From CAVOKN01 sp963696505 (GTDB lineage Bacteria; Pseudomonadota; Gammaproteobacteria; Burkholderiales; Rhodocyclaceae): DNA of 64,000 nt. A program made the translations under genes and the position numbers. The DNA is taken from assembly GCA_963696505.1 (NCBI GenBank), contig CAVOKN010000008.1, positions 23,304-87,303 of the forward strand. Direction: 5' to 3'. Below, piece by piece: positions 52,172-60,378 of this stretch (position 1 is its first letter; every line of letters starts with the position of its first letter). The notes beneath the pieces were generated by a model. That model did no database searches and had not been told where the DNA came from. It saw only the letters and a list, made by a program, of their open reading frames with translations.

Positions 52172-52291
52172 GAACGTGTTGCCAGCCAGCAGGCCCAGCA
52201 GCAGCAACAGGCCGCGACGCAGCAGCAGCAGGCGTCCTTCGCCAAGGCACGAGCGGCCTGCATCGAGGGCAAGGGCTACACGGTCAAGTGA
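52172..52291 (+). pseudogene. Gln-rich small protein, C-terminal fragment
   Basis: A short frame reads SQQAQQQQQAATQQQQASFA and ends ARAACIEGKGYTVK. The ACxEGKGYTVK ending is typical of small exported glycine-zipper or Gln-rich proteins of proteobacteria. No start or signal peptide remains, and the frame begins within the end of the DUF3141 gene. It is probably a deletion remnant. Confidence 0.35.
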
Positions 52292-52492
52292 GCGTCACCA
52301 GGCAGCAGCGTTGCCAGGCGTGAGCTTGCGGACCGTTCGGGCAGCGCTCGACCGTCGCGGCAGGTGATGACGGTTCGCTGGCGGGCAGCCCGATTTGCCG
52401 CCCGGCCCTGCCCGGCACGCGCCCCGGGGGGGGGCTGGATCATCGAGGCGGTCGCTGATTGCATGAGCAGCTAATCTCAGAAAGGAAAGCAC
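52292..52492. other. intergenic region upstream of CoA-disulfide reductase
   Basis: No gene was seen. It contains a run of nine G (52428-52436), and AAAGGAAAG at 52481-52489 as the ribosome-binding site of the next gene. Confidence 0.4.
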
Positions 52493-54190
52493 ATGAAGGT
52501 CGTCATCGTTGGCGGAGTGGCCGGCGGCGCATCGTGCGCGGCGCGCCTGCGCAGGCTGGACGAGAAGGCTGAGATCGTCATGGTGGAGCGCGGGCCGTAT
52601 GTCTCGTACGCGAACTGCGGCCTGCCCTACCACGTCGGCGGCGTGATCGAGAAGGAATCGAGCCTGCTCGTGGCGAGTCCGGAAATGTTCCGCGGGTTCT
52701 TCGGCGTCGAGGCGAGAACCGGGTGCGAGTGCATCAAGGTCTCGCCGGACAAGAAGACCGTCGATCTGCGCAATGTCGCCACCGGCGAGGTGACGACCGA
52801 GTCCTACGACAAGCTGGTGCTGTCGCCCGGCGCGCCGTCGATCCGCCCGCCACTGCCCGGCATCGACCTGCCGGGCATCTTCGAGCTACGGACAGTTCCC
52901 GATGCGAAGGCGATCCGCGAGTGGATCGAGAAGGGATCTCTGTTCCTCGCCGGGATGCACCGTTACGCGGGATTCCAGTCGGTGCGGCCGAAGACGCGCG
53001 CGGTGGTGGTCGGCGGCGGCTTCATCGGCCTGGAGACGGCGGAAAACCTCATCCATCGCGGCTTCGACGTGACGGTCGTCGAGATGGCCGACCAGATCCT
53101 TGCGCCGCTCGACCCGGAGATGGCGCGCATTGCAGAGGGCTATCTGGAGCGTCACGGCATGCACCTCGCGCTCAACGACGGCGTGGCCCGATTCGAGCAG
53201 GGCGAGGACCGCACCCTGAAGGTGGTGACGAAGGGCGGGAAAACGTATCCCGCCGACGTCGTGATCCTCGCGCTCGGCGTGCGTCCCGACACCACCCTTG
53301 CAAAGGCAGCAGGTCTCGAGATCGGCCAGCGCGGCGGCATCCGCGTCGACGACCAGATGCGCACGAGCAACCCCGACATCTTCGCCGTCGGCGATGCGAT
53401 TGAAGTCAGGGACGCCGTGACGGGTGAATGGAGCCTGATCGCGCTCGCCGGCCCGGCGAACCGGCAGGGCCGCATCGCGGCCGACGTGATCGCAGGGCGC
53501 GACTCGCGCTTCCGCGGCACCCAGGGCACCTCGATCATCGGTTTCTTCGACGGCGCCGCGGCGTGGACAGGCGTCAGCGAGAAGACGCTGAAGCGCATCG
53601 GTGACACGGACTACGAGAAGGCCTACCTCTACCCGAACTCGCACGCGGGCTACTACCCGGGGGCGAAGCCGATTGCGATGAAGGTGATCTTCCGCAAGTC
53701 GAACGGAAAGCTCCTCGGCGCCCAGGCGCTCGGCGAGGACAACGTGGACAAGCGCATCAGCGCGCTCGCGGTGGCGCTGCAGATGGGCGCGACGGTGTAC
53801 GACCTCGAGGAGGCCGAGGTCTGCTACGCGCCGCAGTTCGGCAGCGCGAAGGACCCGGTCAACTTCGCGGGAATGATCGCCGCGGACATCCTGCGTGGCG
53901 ACATGCCGGTCAGTCACTGGGCGTCGGACGACCAGAGGTTCCTCCTGGACGTGCGCGAGCCGGTGGAACTCGCGGTGGAGACCGAGCCGCGCGCCGTCAA
54001 CATCCCGCTGGGTCAACTGCGCTCGCGCCTGGGCGAGCTTCCCCGCGATCGGGACATCCACGTGATCTGCCGCTCGGGCGGGCGCGCCTACTTCGCGACG
54101 CGGATCCTGCTCCAGAACGGGTTCAAGGCCAGCACGCTGTCCGGCGGCATGCTGTCGCGAACCCACGCGGCGAACTTCTGGAGCAGCTGA
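52493..54190 (+). CDS. CoA-disulfide reductase-like flavoprotein fused to rhodanese
   Basis: The 565-aa protein belongs to the NADH oxidase/CoA-disulfide reductase group. The FAD site is VVIVGGVAGGASCAARLRR at the start, the redox Cys42 lies in SYANCGLPY, the NAD site is VVVGGGFIGLETAENL and the second FAD segment is PDIFAVGDA. From about residue 465 a rhodanese domain follows with active site CRSGGRA. Such CoADR-rhodanese fusions reduce CoA persulfide or polysulfide. It stands next to a remnant of a DszB/SsuA-type binding protein, which supports a role in sulfur metabolism. It is intact and uses a good AAAGGAAAG site. Confidence 0.92.
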   Translation: MKVVIVGGVAGGASCAARLRRLDEKAEIVMVERGPYVSYANCGLPYHVGGVIEKESSLLVASPEMFRGFFGVEARTGCECIKVSPDKKTVDLRNVATGEVTTESYDKLVLSPGAPSIRPPLPGIDLPGIFELRTVPDAKAIREWIEKGSLFLAGMHRYAGFQSVRPKTRAVVVGGGFIGLETAENLIHRGFDVTVVEMADQILAPLDPEMARIAEGYLERHGMHLALNDGVARFEQGEDRTLKVVTKGGKTYPADVVILALGVRPDTTLAKAAGLEIGQRGGIRVDDQMRTSNPDIFAVGDAIEVRDAVTGEWSLIALAGPANRQGRIAADVIAGRDSRFRGTQGTSIIGFFDGAAAWTGVSEKTLKRIGDTDYEKAYLYPNSHAGYYPGAKPIAMKVIFRKSNGKLLGAQALGEDNVDKRISALAVALQMGATVYDLEEAEVCYAPQFGSAKDPVNFAGMIAADILRGDMPVSHWASDDQRFLLDVREPVELAVETEPRAVNIPLGQLRSRLGELPRDRDIHVICRSGGRAYFATRILLQNGFKASTLSGGMLSRTHAANFWSS

Positions 54191-54225
54191 CCGGAGCGCG
54201 CAGGCGCGATTCGGAGGATTCGGGA

Positions 54226-54768
54226 GTGACGAAAACGGCAAAGCATCCCAAGCGAGCGTCCATGGACCGCATCTACAAGATGAGCCACCTGAAGGGCAGG
54301 CGCATCGGTCTGTCGAAGAGTCTGAACACGCTCAAGAACGACTGGCGCCTGCAGGCCAACAACAAGCCCGCCGTCATCAACTGCAGCGACGTGATGGCCG
54401 AGCAGCACCCGGATCTCGTCGTCACGTTCCTGAAGGCGATGATCAAGGTCGGGCGCTGGGCCAGCGAACACAAGCGTGCGGCGGCGGCGATCCTCGACCG
54501 GCAGACCTTCTACCGCGACGCCGAGGACACGTACCAGGGCATCAAGTACATCGACATGGTGCCAAGCCAGTCGCCGAAGAACCAGGCGCAGATCGAGATC
54601 GGCAAGGACTTCATGCTGAGGCACGGCTACATCCAGCGCGACCTCGACGTGCAGCAGTGGGCCGCGACCGAATTCCTGGAGAAGGCGGCCAGGGAACTGA
54701 TCGAGGAGCAGTGGACGAAAGTGACCTTGGCCAAGCTTCCCGCGGCGACTTCCATCCGGCTCGGGTAG
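54226..54768 (+). pseudogene. ABC substrate-binding protein (DszB/SsuA-like) with internal deletion
   Basis: The 180-aa reading joins a mid-N-terminal block (HLKGRRIGLSKSLNTLKNDW) straight to a C-terminal block (VMAEQHPDLVVTFLKAMIKV). About 200 residues normally between them, and the signal peptide, are missing. The family is the NMT1/SsuA-like periplasmic receptors that include the desulfinase DszB. The start is GTG at 54226, 9 bp after GGAGG. The product would be cytosolic and non-functional. Its position after a CoA-disulfide reductase suggests the remains of an organosulfur uptake locus. Confidence 0.7.
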
Positions 54769-54827
54769 TCGGAGGAACATCAATTCTCCAGCCCCGAATC
54801 TCAACCAATCGACGAAGGAGGCACGCA

Positions 54828-55607
54828 ATGAACGCATGGAAGGACCAGGTTACAGCGGCGGCAATCGCCGTCGCGGTGCTGACACTGTCGGCGACCGTAT
54901 CCACGGAAGCCCGGGCTCAATCGCCGGCGGTGGATCCGGCTGCCGTTCAGAGGCTGAAACAGATGACCGAATTTCTCGACGGCTTGAAGCAGTTCAGCGT
55001 GCAGACGCAGAACATCATCGAGGATCTGCACGTCTCGGGGCACCGGGTCGACAAGGACGTCGTGGCCAATGTGACCATCAAGCGGCCGGACAAGCTGCGC
55101 GCCGTGCGCGACGGCGAATCGATGGACCAGCGCCTCTTCTACGACGGCAAGACCCTGACGTTGTACAGCCCGAGAGCGAAGGTCTATGCGACCGAGGCCG
55201 CGCCCGACACGGTCGAGAAGATGATCGACTTCGCGCGCGAAAGGGTCGGCATCGTGCTCCCGGCGGCCGATCTGGTCTACCGCAATGCCTTTCCGCTGAT
55301 GATGCAAAACATGAGCCTGGCTGTGGTGGTCGGCAAGGCGGTCATCGGCGGGGTCAAGTGCGATCACCTGCTCTTCAGCCGTCCGGGCGTCGATTTCCAG
55401 GTCTGGATCGCCGAGGGCAAGCGACCATTCCCGCACAAGTATGTCGTCACCGAAACGGGCACGCACGAACGGCTGAGCATCAGCTCGGTGCTGAGCGACT
55501 GGAAGACGGACGCTGCAGTGGACGATGCGCAGTTCAACTTCGTGCCGCCCAAGGGGACCAGTGCCACCCGCTTCCTGCTCCCGAAAACCGATGTGTCCAA
55601 CCGCTGA
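54828..55607 (+). CDS. secreted DUF2092 protein
   Basis: The 259-aa exported protein has a signal peptide ending TEARAQ (residue 31). The body matches DUF2092: FLDGLKQFSVQTQNIIEDLH, RPDKLRAVRDGESMDQRLFY, then LYSPRAKVYATEAA. The fold resembles LolA/LppX-like half-barrels that carry lipid, so a periplasmic lipid-binding role is likely but unproven. ATG at 54828 follows GAAGGAGGCAC; the reading from 54657 is a shadow. It forms an operon with the next small secreted gene, 19 bp on. Confidence 0.85.
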   Translation: MNAWKDQVTAAAIAVAVLTLSATVSTEARAQSPAVDPAAVQRLKQMTEFLDGLKQFSVQTQNIIEDLHVSGHRVDKDVVANVTIKRPDKLRAVRDGESMDQRLFYDGKTLTLYSPRAKVYATEAAPDTVEKMIDFARERVGIVLPAADLVYRNAFPLMMQNMSLAVVVGKAVIGGVKCDHLLFSRPGVDFQVWIAEGKRPFPHKYVVTETGTHERLSISSVLSDWKTDAAVDDAQFNFVPPKGTSATRFLLPKTDVSNR

Positions 55608-55626
55608 AGCCGACAGGAGGAAAGCC

Positions 55627-56103
55627 ATGAAATCCGCATACAAGATTGCAGGGGCACTGATCGTTCTCGGCGCAACCTCCGTCGCCGAGTTGCCAGGTCT
55701 GTCCGTAACACCCGTGTCCGACGCGCACGCGTTCCGCGGCCGAGGAGCCGCCTTCGCCGTTGGCGCCGCGGCCGGCTCGGCCAGTGCATCGTCGGCCCAG
55801 GCCGACGCCGCGGCGTCCCAGCAACAGGCCGCAGCGGCGCAGCAGCAGGCGGCTGCAGCCGAGCAGCGAGCGGTCGCGGCTGAGAAGGAGGCGGAAGCCG
55901 CCAGGATGCAGGCTGCGGCTGCCCAGCAACCGGCGGCAGCACCCGGCAGGCCGTTACCGATCGGCGCCGTCGTTGTGACACTGCCTGCAGGATGTACGGA
56001 AACACCGGTCGGCGAGGTGAACTACTACTACTGCGGCGGCAACTTCTATCAGGCCGTGTACGAAGGAAGCACGCTGAAGTACATCACGACGAAACCGAAA
56101 TGA
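55627..56103 (+). CDS. secreted Ala/Gln-rich protein with YYYCGG motif
   Basis: The 158-aa protein has a signal peptide (residues 1-36, ending DAHA), a long Ala/Gln/Glu low-complexity helix (residues 50-105) and a compact C-terminal domain with LPAGCTETPVGEVNYYYCGG plus FYQAVYEGSTLKY. The two Cys residues probably form a disulfide. It often accompanies DUF2092 genes in proteobacteria, as remembered, and here follows one by 19 bp with AGGAGG. The role is unknown; it is an exported partner of the DUF2092 protein. Confidence 0.75.
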   Translation: MKSAYKIAGALIVLGATSVAELPGLSVTPVSDAHAFRGRGAAFAVGAAAGSASASSAQADAAASQQQAAAAQQQAAAAEQRAVAAEKEAEAARMQAAAAQQPAAAPGRPLPIGAVVVTLPAGCTETPVGEVNYYYCGGNFYQAVYEGSTLKYITTKPK

Positions 56104-56360
56104 ACGCGTCGCGGTTTGCGCAGACCTCGAAAACGAGCCGATTGAGGACCTCCTGACCCACTCGATCACCGACCGCATCGCGGTCGGGCCGCGCGCCGGC
56201 CGCAAGGTGTTCACGCTGTAGCGCCTGCCGGCCGGCGATGAGCCATGTAGTGCGGTGGCAGGCGGGGCGGGCCGATGAGCGCAAGAAGATCGAGCGGCTG
56301 CGCCGCTACATCAGCCGGCCCGCGGTGTCGGAGGGGAGACTTTCGTTCACGATGCCAGAT
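56104..56360 (+). pseudogene. IS91-family transposase remnant
   Basis: Broken frames read THSITDRIAVGPRAGRKVFT, a TAG in place of CAG, then PAGDEP and, in another frame, ADERKKIERLRRYISRPAVS. These are recognisable pieces of the C-terminal region of an IS91-type transposase (Y2 group). The copy is degenerate and differs from the IS91 gene at 2944. Confidence 0.75.
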
Positions 56361-56538
56361 GGGCGGCGATCTCGGCCGTGCGCCGCGTGGTGCAGGACGG
56401 GCACAGGCCAAGTCCCAGTCCCTTTCAAATCGGCCGAGCATACTGTAAAGTGACCTCCGGTCGCGCTGAACGGGTGCCAGTCTTGCCAACGGGCATCGCC
56501 TTTGGCTTTCAAAACGACTTGAAAGGAGTTGAGATCCC
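56361..56538. other. upstream region of OmpA-type lipoprotein
   Basis: The only signal seen is the ribosome-binding site AAAGGAG at 56522-56528. Confidence 0.4.
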
Positions 56539-57075
56539 ATGAAGAAGTTGTCGATTGCCTGCCTCGCCGCCGCGCTGGTGTTGTCTGGCTGCGTCTCAAA
56601 GCAGAAGTACGCCGATCTGGAGAAGCAGCATCAGGAACTCAGTCAGGCCATGAGTGCCGAACTCGGCGCCAAGGACATGAAGATTTCGCGCATGCAGGAC
56701 GCGATCAAGCTCTCCATCAACAGCGAGCTTCTGTTCCCCTCGGGCGACTGGGAAGTGTCTGAAAAGGCGAAATCCACGCTCACGAAGGTGGTCACGACAT
56801 TGGCACCGTATCAGACGACGAAGATTCTCGTGAACGGCTACACCGACAATACTCCGATCGGTCCGGGCCTTGCGAAGCAGGGAATTACCTCCAACCAGAT
56901 CCTGTCGCAGAAGCGGGCAGACAGCGTCATGCAGTTGATGATCTCGAAGGGCGGCAATCCTTCGCTCATCTCCGCGCAGGGCGTTGGCGAGGCGGATCCG
57001 GTCGCCTCCAACGATACTCCGGAAGGCCGCGCGCAGAACCGTCGCGTGGAGCTCACCGTAGCGCCCAAGGAGTAG
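56539..57075 (+). CDS. OmpA-family peptidoglycan-binding lipoprotein
   Basis: The 178-aa protein has a lipobox, LVLSGCVSKQ (Cys18), and a short coiled linker (KYADLEKQHQELSQAMSAEL). An OmpA C-like domain follows with VNGYTDNTPIG, LSQKRADSVMQLMISKG and NRRVELTV, the residues that bind diaminopimelate in murein. It should anchor the outer membrane to the cell wall, like Pal/YiaD. It is clean and complete, with AAAGGAG ten bases before the ATG. A weak terminator follows. Confidence 0.92.
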   Translation: MKKLSIACLAAALVLSGCVSKQKYADLEKQHQELSQAMSAELGAKDMKISRMQDAIKLSINSELLFPSGDWEVSEKAKSTLTKVVTTLAPYQTTKILVNGYTDNTPIGPGLAKQGITSNQILSQKRADSVMQLMISKGGNPSLISAQGVGEADPVASNDTPEGRAQNRRVELTVAPKE

Positions 57076-57088
57076 GGTGTCGCCGGTA

Positions 57089-57118
57089 CCCCGTCCCTCG
57101 CATCCGCGGCGGACGGGG
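57089..57118 (+). terminator. terminator-like hairpin after the OmpA lipoprotein
   Basis: CCCCGTCC (57089-57096) pairs with GGACGGGG (57111-57118) and is followed by ACTTTC. The T-run is short. Confidence 0.55.
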
Positions 57119-57464
57119 ACTTTCGGCCGAACCCCAGCGCTCCTGGCTCCAGCCAAACAGGGGTTCGATCTGCGGGCCAATTCACGCAAATTGCATGGTC
57201 GCCCAGTTGATCTTCCAAGGGGTGGCCTTGGTCAATATTCCAGCAGGGTGTTGTACACCGCGCTGTCGCTGCTGAGTTCGCCGATGCCGGACATGCGGGA
57301 AGGTCTCGCTGGTTGACGGACAGGAAATCCAACGCTGCTTCCGCAAGTATTGCAAGTATTGGGGGCACAGACAGCAGTCGTGGTTCGGAAACTGCATGGC
57401 GCCGGCGCATGAAAATCGCGCCGCAGTCACATCGCAACTCACATTCCGCACATCGCGAACGCAA
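57119..57464. other. intergenic region before IS1634 remnant
   Basis: There are 340 bp with no supported gene on either strand. It marks the edge of the transposon stack. Confidence 0.4.
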
Positions 57465-57933
57465 TTAGGCGTGAATTTCCGCGGCTAATTTTTTTCGCTG
57501 GTAGCCGTGTAGCGGCACGCCGAGCAGTGAGAGCACCTGGCGCTGCAGGTGTGTGAGCTCGGTATCGAAGACCTGGACGGTGTGAGCGTCACGGAGCAGC
57601 GTATGGCGTTCGGCATGGCTGAATAGCCGCAGGATCTGCTCGGTGGTCGGGCGACGGCACTGTCGCTGCTCGGGGTAGATCGGCAGCTCCTCGATGCTGT
57701 GGCGCTTCATCGCCTGGCGTAATTCGCGCTCGATCAGTGCCTGCACCATCAGCGCGAGGAAGTACAAGGTAAAGAACGCCTCGATGCGCGCTTCGTTCTT
57801 CAAGAGCACGGGAGCGATCTCGTGCACGGTCTTGAGCTGTTCGAAGCGCTTTTCGATCTTGGGCTGACCCTTGTGGGCCTCCAGGACCTGGGCGGGGGAG
57901 AGGCTGCGGTCGTTGGTAATCAGCGGGTATTAC
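57465..57933 (-). pseudogene. IS1634-family transposase, C-terminal remnant
   Basis: The frame reads RSLSPAQVLEAHKGQPKIEK, then FEQLKTVHEIAPVLLKNEAR and LTHLQRQVLSLLGVPLHGYQ to the stop at 57465. This is the C-terminal third of an IS1634-type DDE transposase. The upstream part is cut off at about 57933 by the recombinase element that follows. The part starting at 57827 is the only ATG/GTG-initiated reading. Confidence 0.8.
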
Positions 57934-58022
57934 CCCGCGTGCCCGATCATGCCGCGTCGGGACATGTTCCGGCTAAGCAACCGGGGGCGCTCGGCTCTGC
58001 GGCTTCACACGTGTCGGCATAA

Positions 58023-59018
58023 TCACAGACCTTCGAGGAAGGTGAGTAAGGCGTCGTCTGGCTTAAACCGGCCTGGGGCGATGCCTGAGGAGCTTGCATG
58101 GGCGAGTGCCTGCTCCTTGAGCTGCATGTCGGCGTGAAGGTAAATTTGCGTGGTCTCCATGGTCTCGTGGCCGAGCCACAGTGCGATGACACTGCGGTCC
58201 ACGCCCCGGCGCAACAGGTCCATGGCGGTCGAGTGCCTCAACGTGTGGGGAGTGACTGTCTTGCCGGCGAGCGAGGGGCAGGTGCTCGCTGCCGAGGCGA
58301 CATGCTTGCTAACGAGGCGCTGAAGGGCGTCGGCACTGAGTCGGCCGCCACGGCAGCTGGGGAAGACTGGGGCCGCGGGATCCGGATTCCGCTCGTTCAG
58401 CCAGGACTTCAAGATGGGGACGACATCTGGATGTAGTGGCGTGCAACGACTTTTGCGGCCCTTGCCATTGCATCGGACGTGGGCACCAATTCCGAGGGCG
58501 ACGTCAACGCGCCGCAGACCGGTCAGCTCGCTACTGCGAAGGCCTGTCCGAACGGCGAGGAGCAGCAGTGTCCGGTCCCGCCGCCCGAGCCATGTTGCCG
58601 GATCGGGTGCGGCGATAAGCGCAGCGATCTCGTCTTCGACGAGGAACTCCACGGGGCGGCGCTCGTAGCGTTTGGCTGGTATGGCAAGAATGCGCTGGCA
58701 GTGAAGCGCGTACTGAGGTTCCTCGAGGGCCACGTAGCGGAAGAACGCGTGCAGTGCAGATAGTCGGGCGTTGCGCGTGCGCGCGGAGCATCCGCGCGTG
58801 TGCTCGACGTGGTCGAGGAACTGGGCCAGGAACGCCGCGTCGAGATCTTCCACCCGCAGGTTGGAGGGCGCACGTCGAAACCGCGCTGCCGCGAAGCGAA
58901 GGAGAAGTCGGAAGGCATCACGGTAGCAGGCAATGGTATGCGGGCTGGCGCCGAGCTGTCCGAGTAGCCGATCCGTGAAGAACCGCTGCAGGAGTGGCGG
59001 GAGGTTTGCCATAGTCAT
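58023..59018 (-). CDS. tyrosine recombinase, RitC-like
   Basis: The 331-aa site-specific recombinase has an N-terminal SAM-like domain (LGASPHTIACYRDAFRLLLR) followed by the catalytic domain with Arg in AVRTGLRSSELTG, the H-x-x-R box HTLRHSTAM, His in LGHETMETTQIY and the nucleophile Tyr at the end of that block. The C-terminus, PDDALLTFLEGL, is typical of the RIT subgroup. ATG 59018 overlaps the RitB stop as ATGA. All catalytic residues are intact. Confidence 0.88.
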   Translation of the reverse strand: MTMANLPPLLQRFFTDRLLGQLGASPHTIACYRDAFRLLLRFAAARFRRAPSNLRVEDLDAAFLAQFLDHVEHTRGCSARTRNARLSALHAFFRYVALEEPQYALHCQRILAIPAKRYERRPVEFLVEDEIAALIAAPDPATWLGRRDRTLLLLAVRTGLRSSELTGLRRVDVALGIGAHVRCNGKGRKSRCTPLHPDVVPILKSWLNERNPDPAAPVFPSCRGGRLSADALQRLVSKHVASAASTCPSLAGKTVTPHTLRHSTAMDLLRRGVDRSVIALWLGHETMETTQIYLHADMQLKEQALAHASSSGIAPGRFKPDDALLTFLEGL

Positions 59019-59962
59019 AGCACCACCTGCCTGCGCTGACCCGCGAAGCGCTCGGTCGCGAGCTGCAGGAGCTCCGGGACCGCCTCGATGTACCAATAGC
59101 TGTGTCGCACGTGCACATGACCGAGGTAGGTGGCGAGCTTGGGAAGTTCGCGCTCGACGTCTAGACCTGCGCGGTACCAGGCGACGATCCGGGCAGCTGC
59201 GAAGCTGTGGCGAAGGTCATGAAGCCTTGGACCACGTCCGGTACGGTGTGGTGGCGGGAGATCTCGCAGCCCGATTGCGCATGAAACCTTTGCGAACGTC
59301 CACTCGGCCATCGCGTGCCGGATGCGGGCACCGCGCTCAGTCACGAAGAAGGCCTCGACGGGTCGTCGTCCAAAGACACGGTCACGGGTACTGGCGTAGC
59401 GCACGAGCATCCGTCGCGTGGAGTCATGAAGCGGGACGAAGCGCGACTTGCCGAACTTGGCCTTGCGCACGTTTAGGATGCCTTCGCCGAGATCCACGTC
59501 GTTCAGATCGAGGGCAAGTGCTTCGCCGAGCCTCAGGCCGCTCGCCGCGAGCAATCCGAAGAGCGTGGCAAAGGTCGGCCCCCGCAGCCCAGAGATCGAA
59601 GGCAGCCGAGCAGCTTCGGCGACGAGCAGCCCGACCTCCTCGTCGCTGTAGATGTACGGTGGTTTGCGCCGGCGGCGATGCGGCAACAAACCACATGGCG
59701 GAATCTCGGTGCGCGGATCAGTAATGCTCCGCCATGCTGCGAAGCGGCGCACTACGCCGAGCCGATCGGCCCAAGTGGCGGGTTGTGCCCGCGCAGACTG
59801 CTGTGCCCAGCGCAGCGCCAACTGTGTAGTCACAAAGTCCGTTCCTTCCCCTTCGAGGAACGTGGCGAATCGGCGCAGTTCGGCGGCAGCTCTTGGGATC
59901 GCCGAGCCGAGCGCGCGGCGGATTGTGAGGTACTCCTCGACGGCGTCACGCAGTGCGATCAC
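59015..59962 (-). CDS. tyrosine recombinase, RitB-like
   Basis: The 315-aa protein starts at GTG 59962, with GGGAGGT upstream; the reading from 60004 is longer than needed. N-terminal residues DAVEEYLTIRRALGSAIPRA are followed by a catalytic domain with Arg in AASGLRLGEALAL, HDLRHSFAA, a TYLGHVHVRHSYWYIEA block with the His and nucleophile Tyr, and a C-terminal helix. It forms a coupled pair with RitC. In RIT elements RitA, RitB and RitC probably act together on the element ends. The missing RitA suggests the pair may be stranded. Confidence 0.86.
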   Translation of the reverse strand: MIALRDAVEEYLTIRRALGSAIPRAAAELRRFATFLEGEGTDFVTTQLALRWAQQSARAQPATWADRLGVVRRFAAWRSITDPRTEIPPCGLLPHRRRRKPPYIYSDEEVGLLVAEAARLPSISGLRGPTFATLFGLLAASGLRLGEALALDLNDVDLGEGILNVRKAKFGKSRFVPLHDSTRRMLVRYASTRDRVFGRRPVEAFFVTERGARIRHAMAEWTFAKVSCAIGLRDLPPPHRTGRGPRLHDLRHSFAAARIVAWYRAGLDVERELPKLATYLGHVHVRHSYWYIEAVPELLQLATERFAGQRRQVVL

Positions 59963-60004
59963 AGCGCACCTCCCATGCCCGTCCACGGCCTGACCTTTGC
60001 GCAC

Positions 60005-60378
60005 GCTGGACTCGGTGTCTTTTTCTCACCCAAGCGGCACCGGCCTGACGTTTTGGCGAGTGATTCCGAATGGATGGTCGAGCAGACCCGCTACCAGACG
60101 GCCGAGCCGTGTCTTGAGGAACGTACGGCCATGCCGATTGCAGCAGGCAGCGGCGAGAATCGGGCGCTTGTGATCAACGCACGCTGCGGCAGTGCTTCGC
60201 GTGCGAAGTGGTGTGCTGAGCACCAACGGGCAGTGTCTGCGCCATGCGACAGGGACCGTGGCGTGGCCGGTCAGCGAAGGCAAGCGCGACTCTCGCACTG
60301 TCTGGGCTAGGCGTGCGCCGGCTGGCCGCCAATCGTGCACATCTTGGGCTGCCGTTCGATTGGCAGCGCAGTTGTGGT
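60005..60378. other. non-coding stretch between RIT recombinases and the DUF4338-IS4 gene
   Basis: No recognisable gene was found; short frames on both strands look spurious. GCCAATCG (60328-60335) and CGATTGGC (60357-60364) form an inverted repeat. The ends of both neighbouring elements should lie here but could not be placed. Confidence 0.4.

Larger units (their letters stand above)
57934..59962 (-). mobile_element. RIT-type recombinase element (two of three recombinases), inserted in IS1634 remnant
   Basis: Two tyrosine recombinase genes overlap as in RitB-RitC of recombinase-in-trio elements. The first recombinase, RitA, is not seen upstream. The left edge at about 57934 cuts the IS1634 gene. 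Within the edge, 57946-57958 and 58011-58023 form an imperfect inverted repeat (ATCATGCCGCGTC against ATTATGCCGACAC) that may be a core site. The right edge is uncertain. Confidence 0.65.

Noticed and set aside
52886..54241. A 451-aa minus-strand frame
   Set aside because: It is the antisense of the CoA-disulfide reductase gene, whose sense product is unmistakable.
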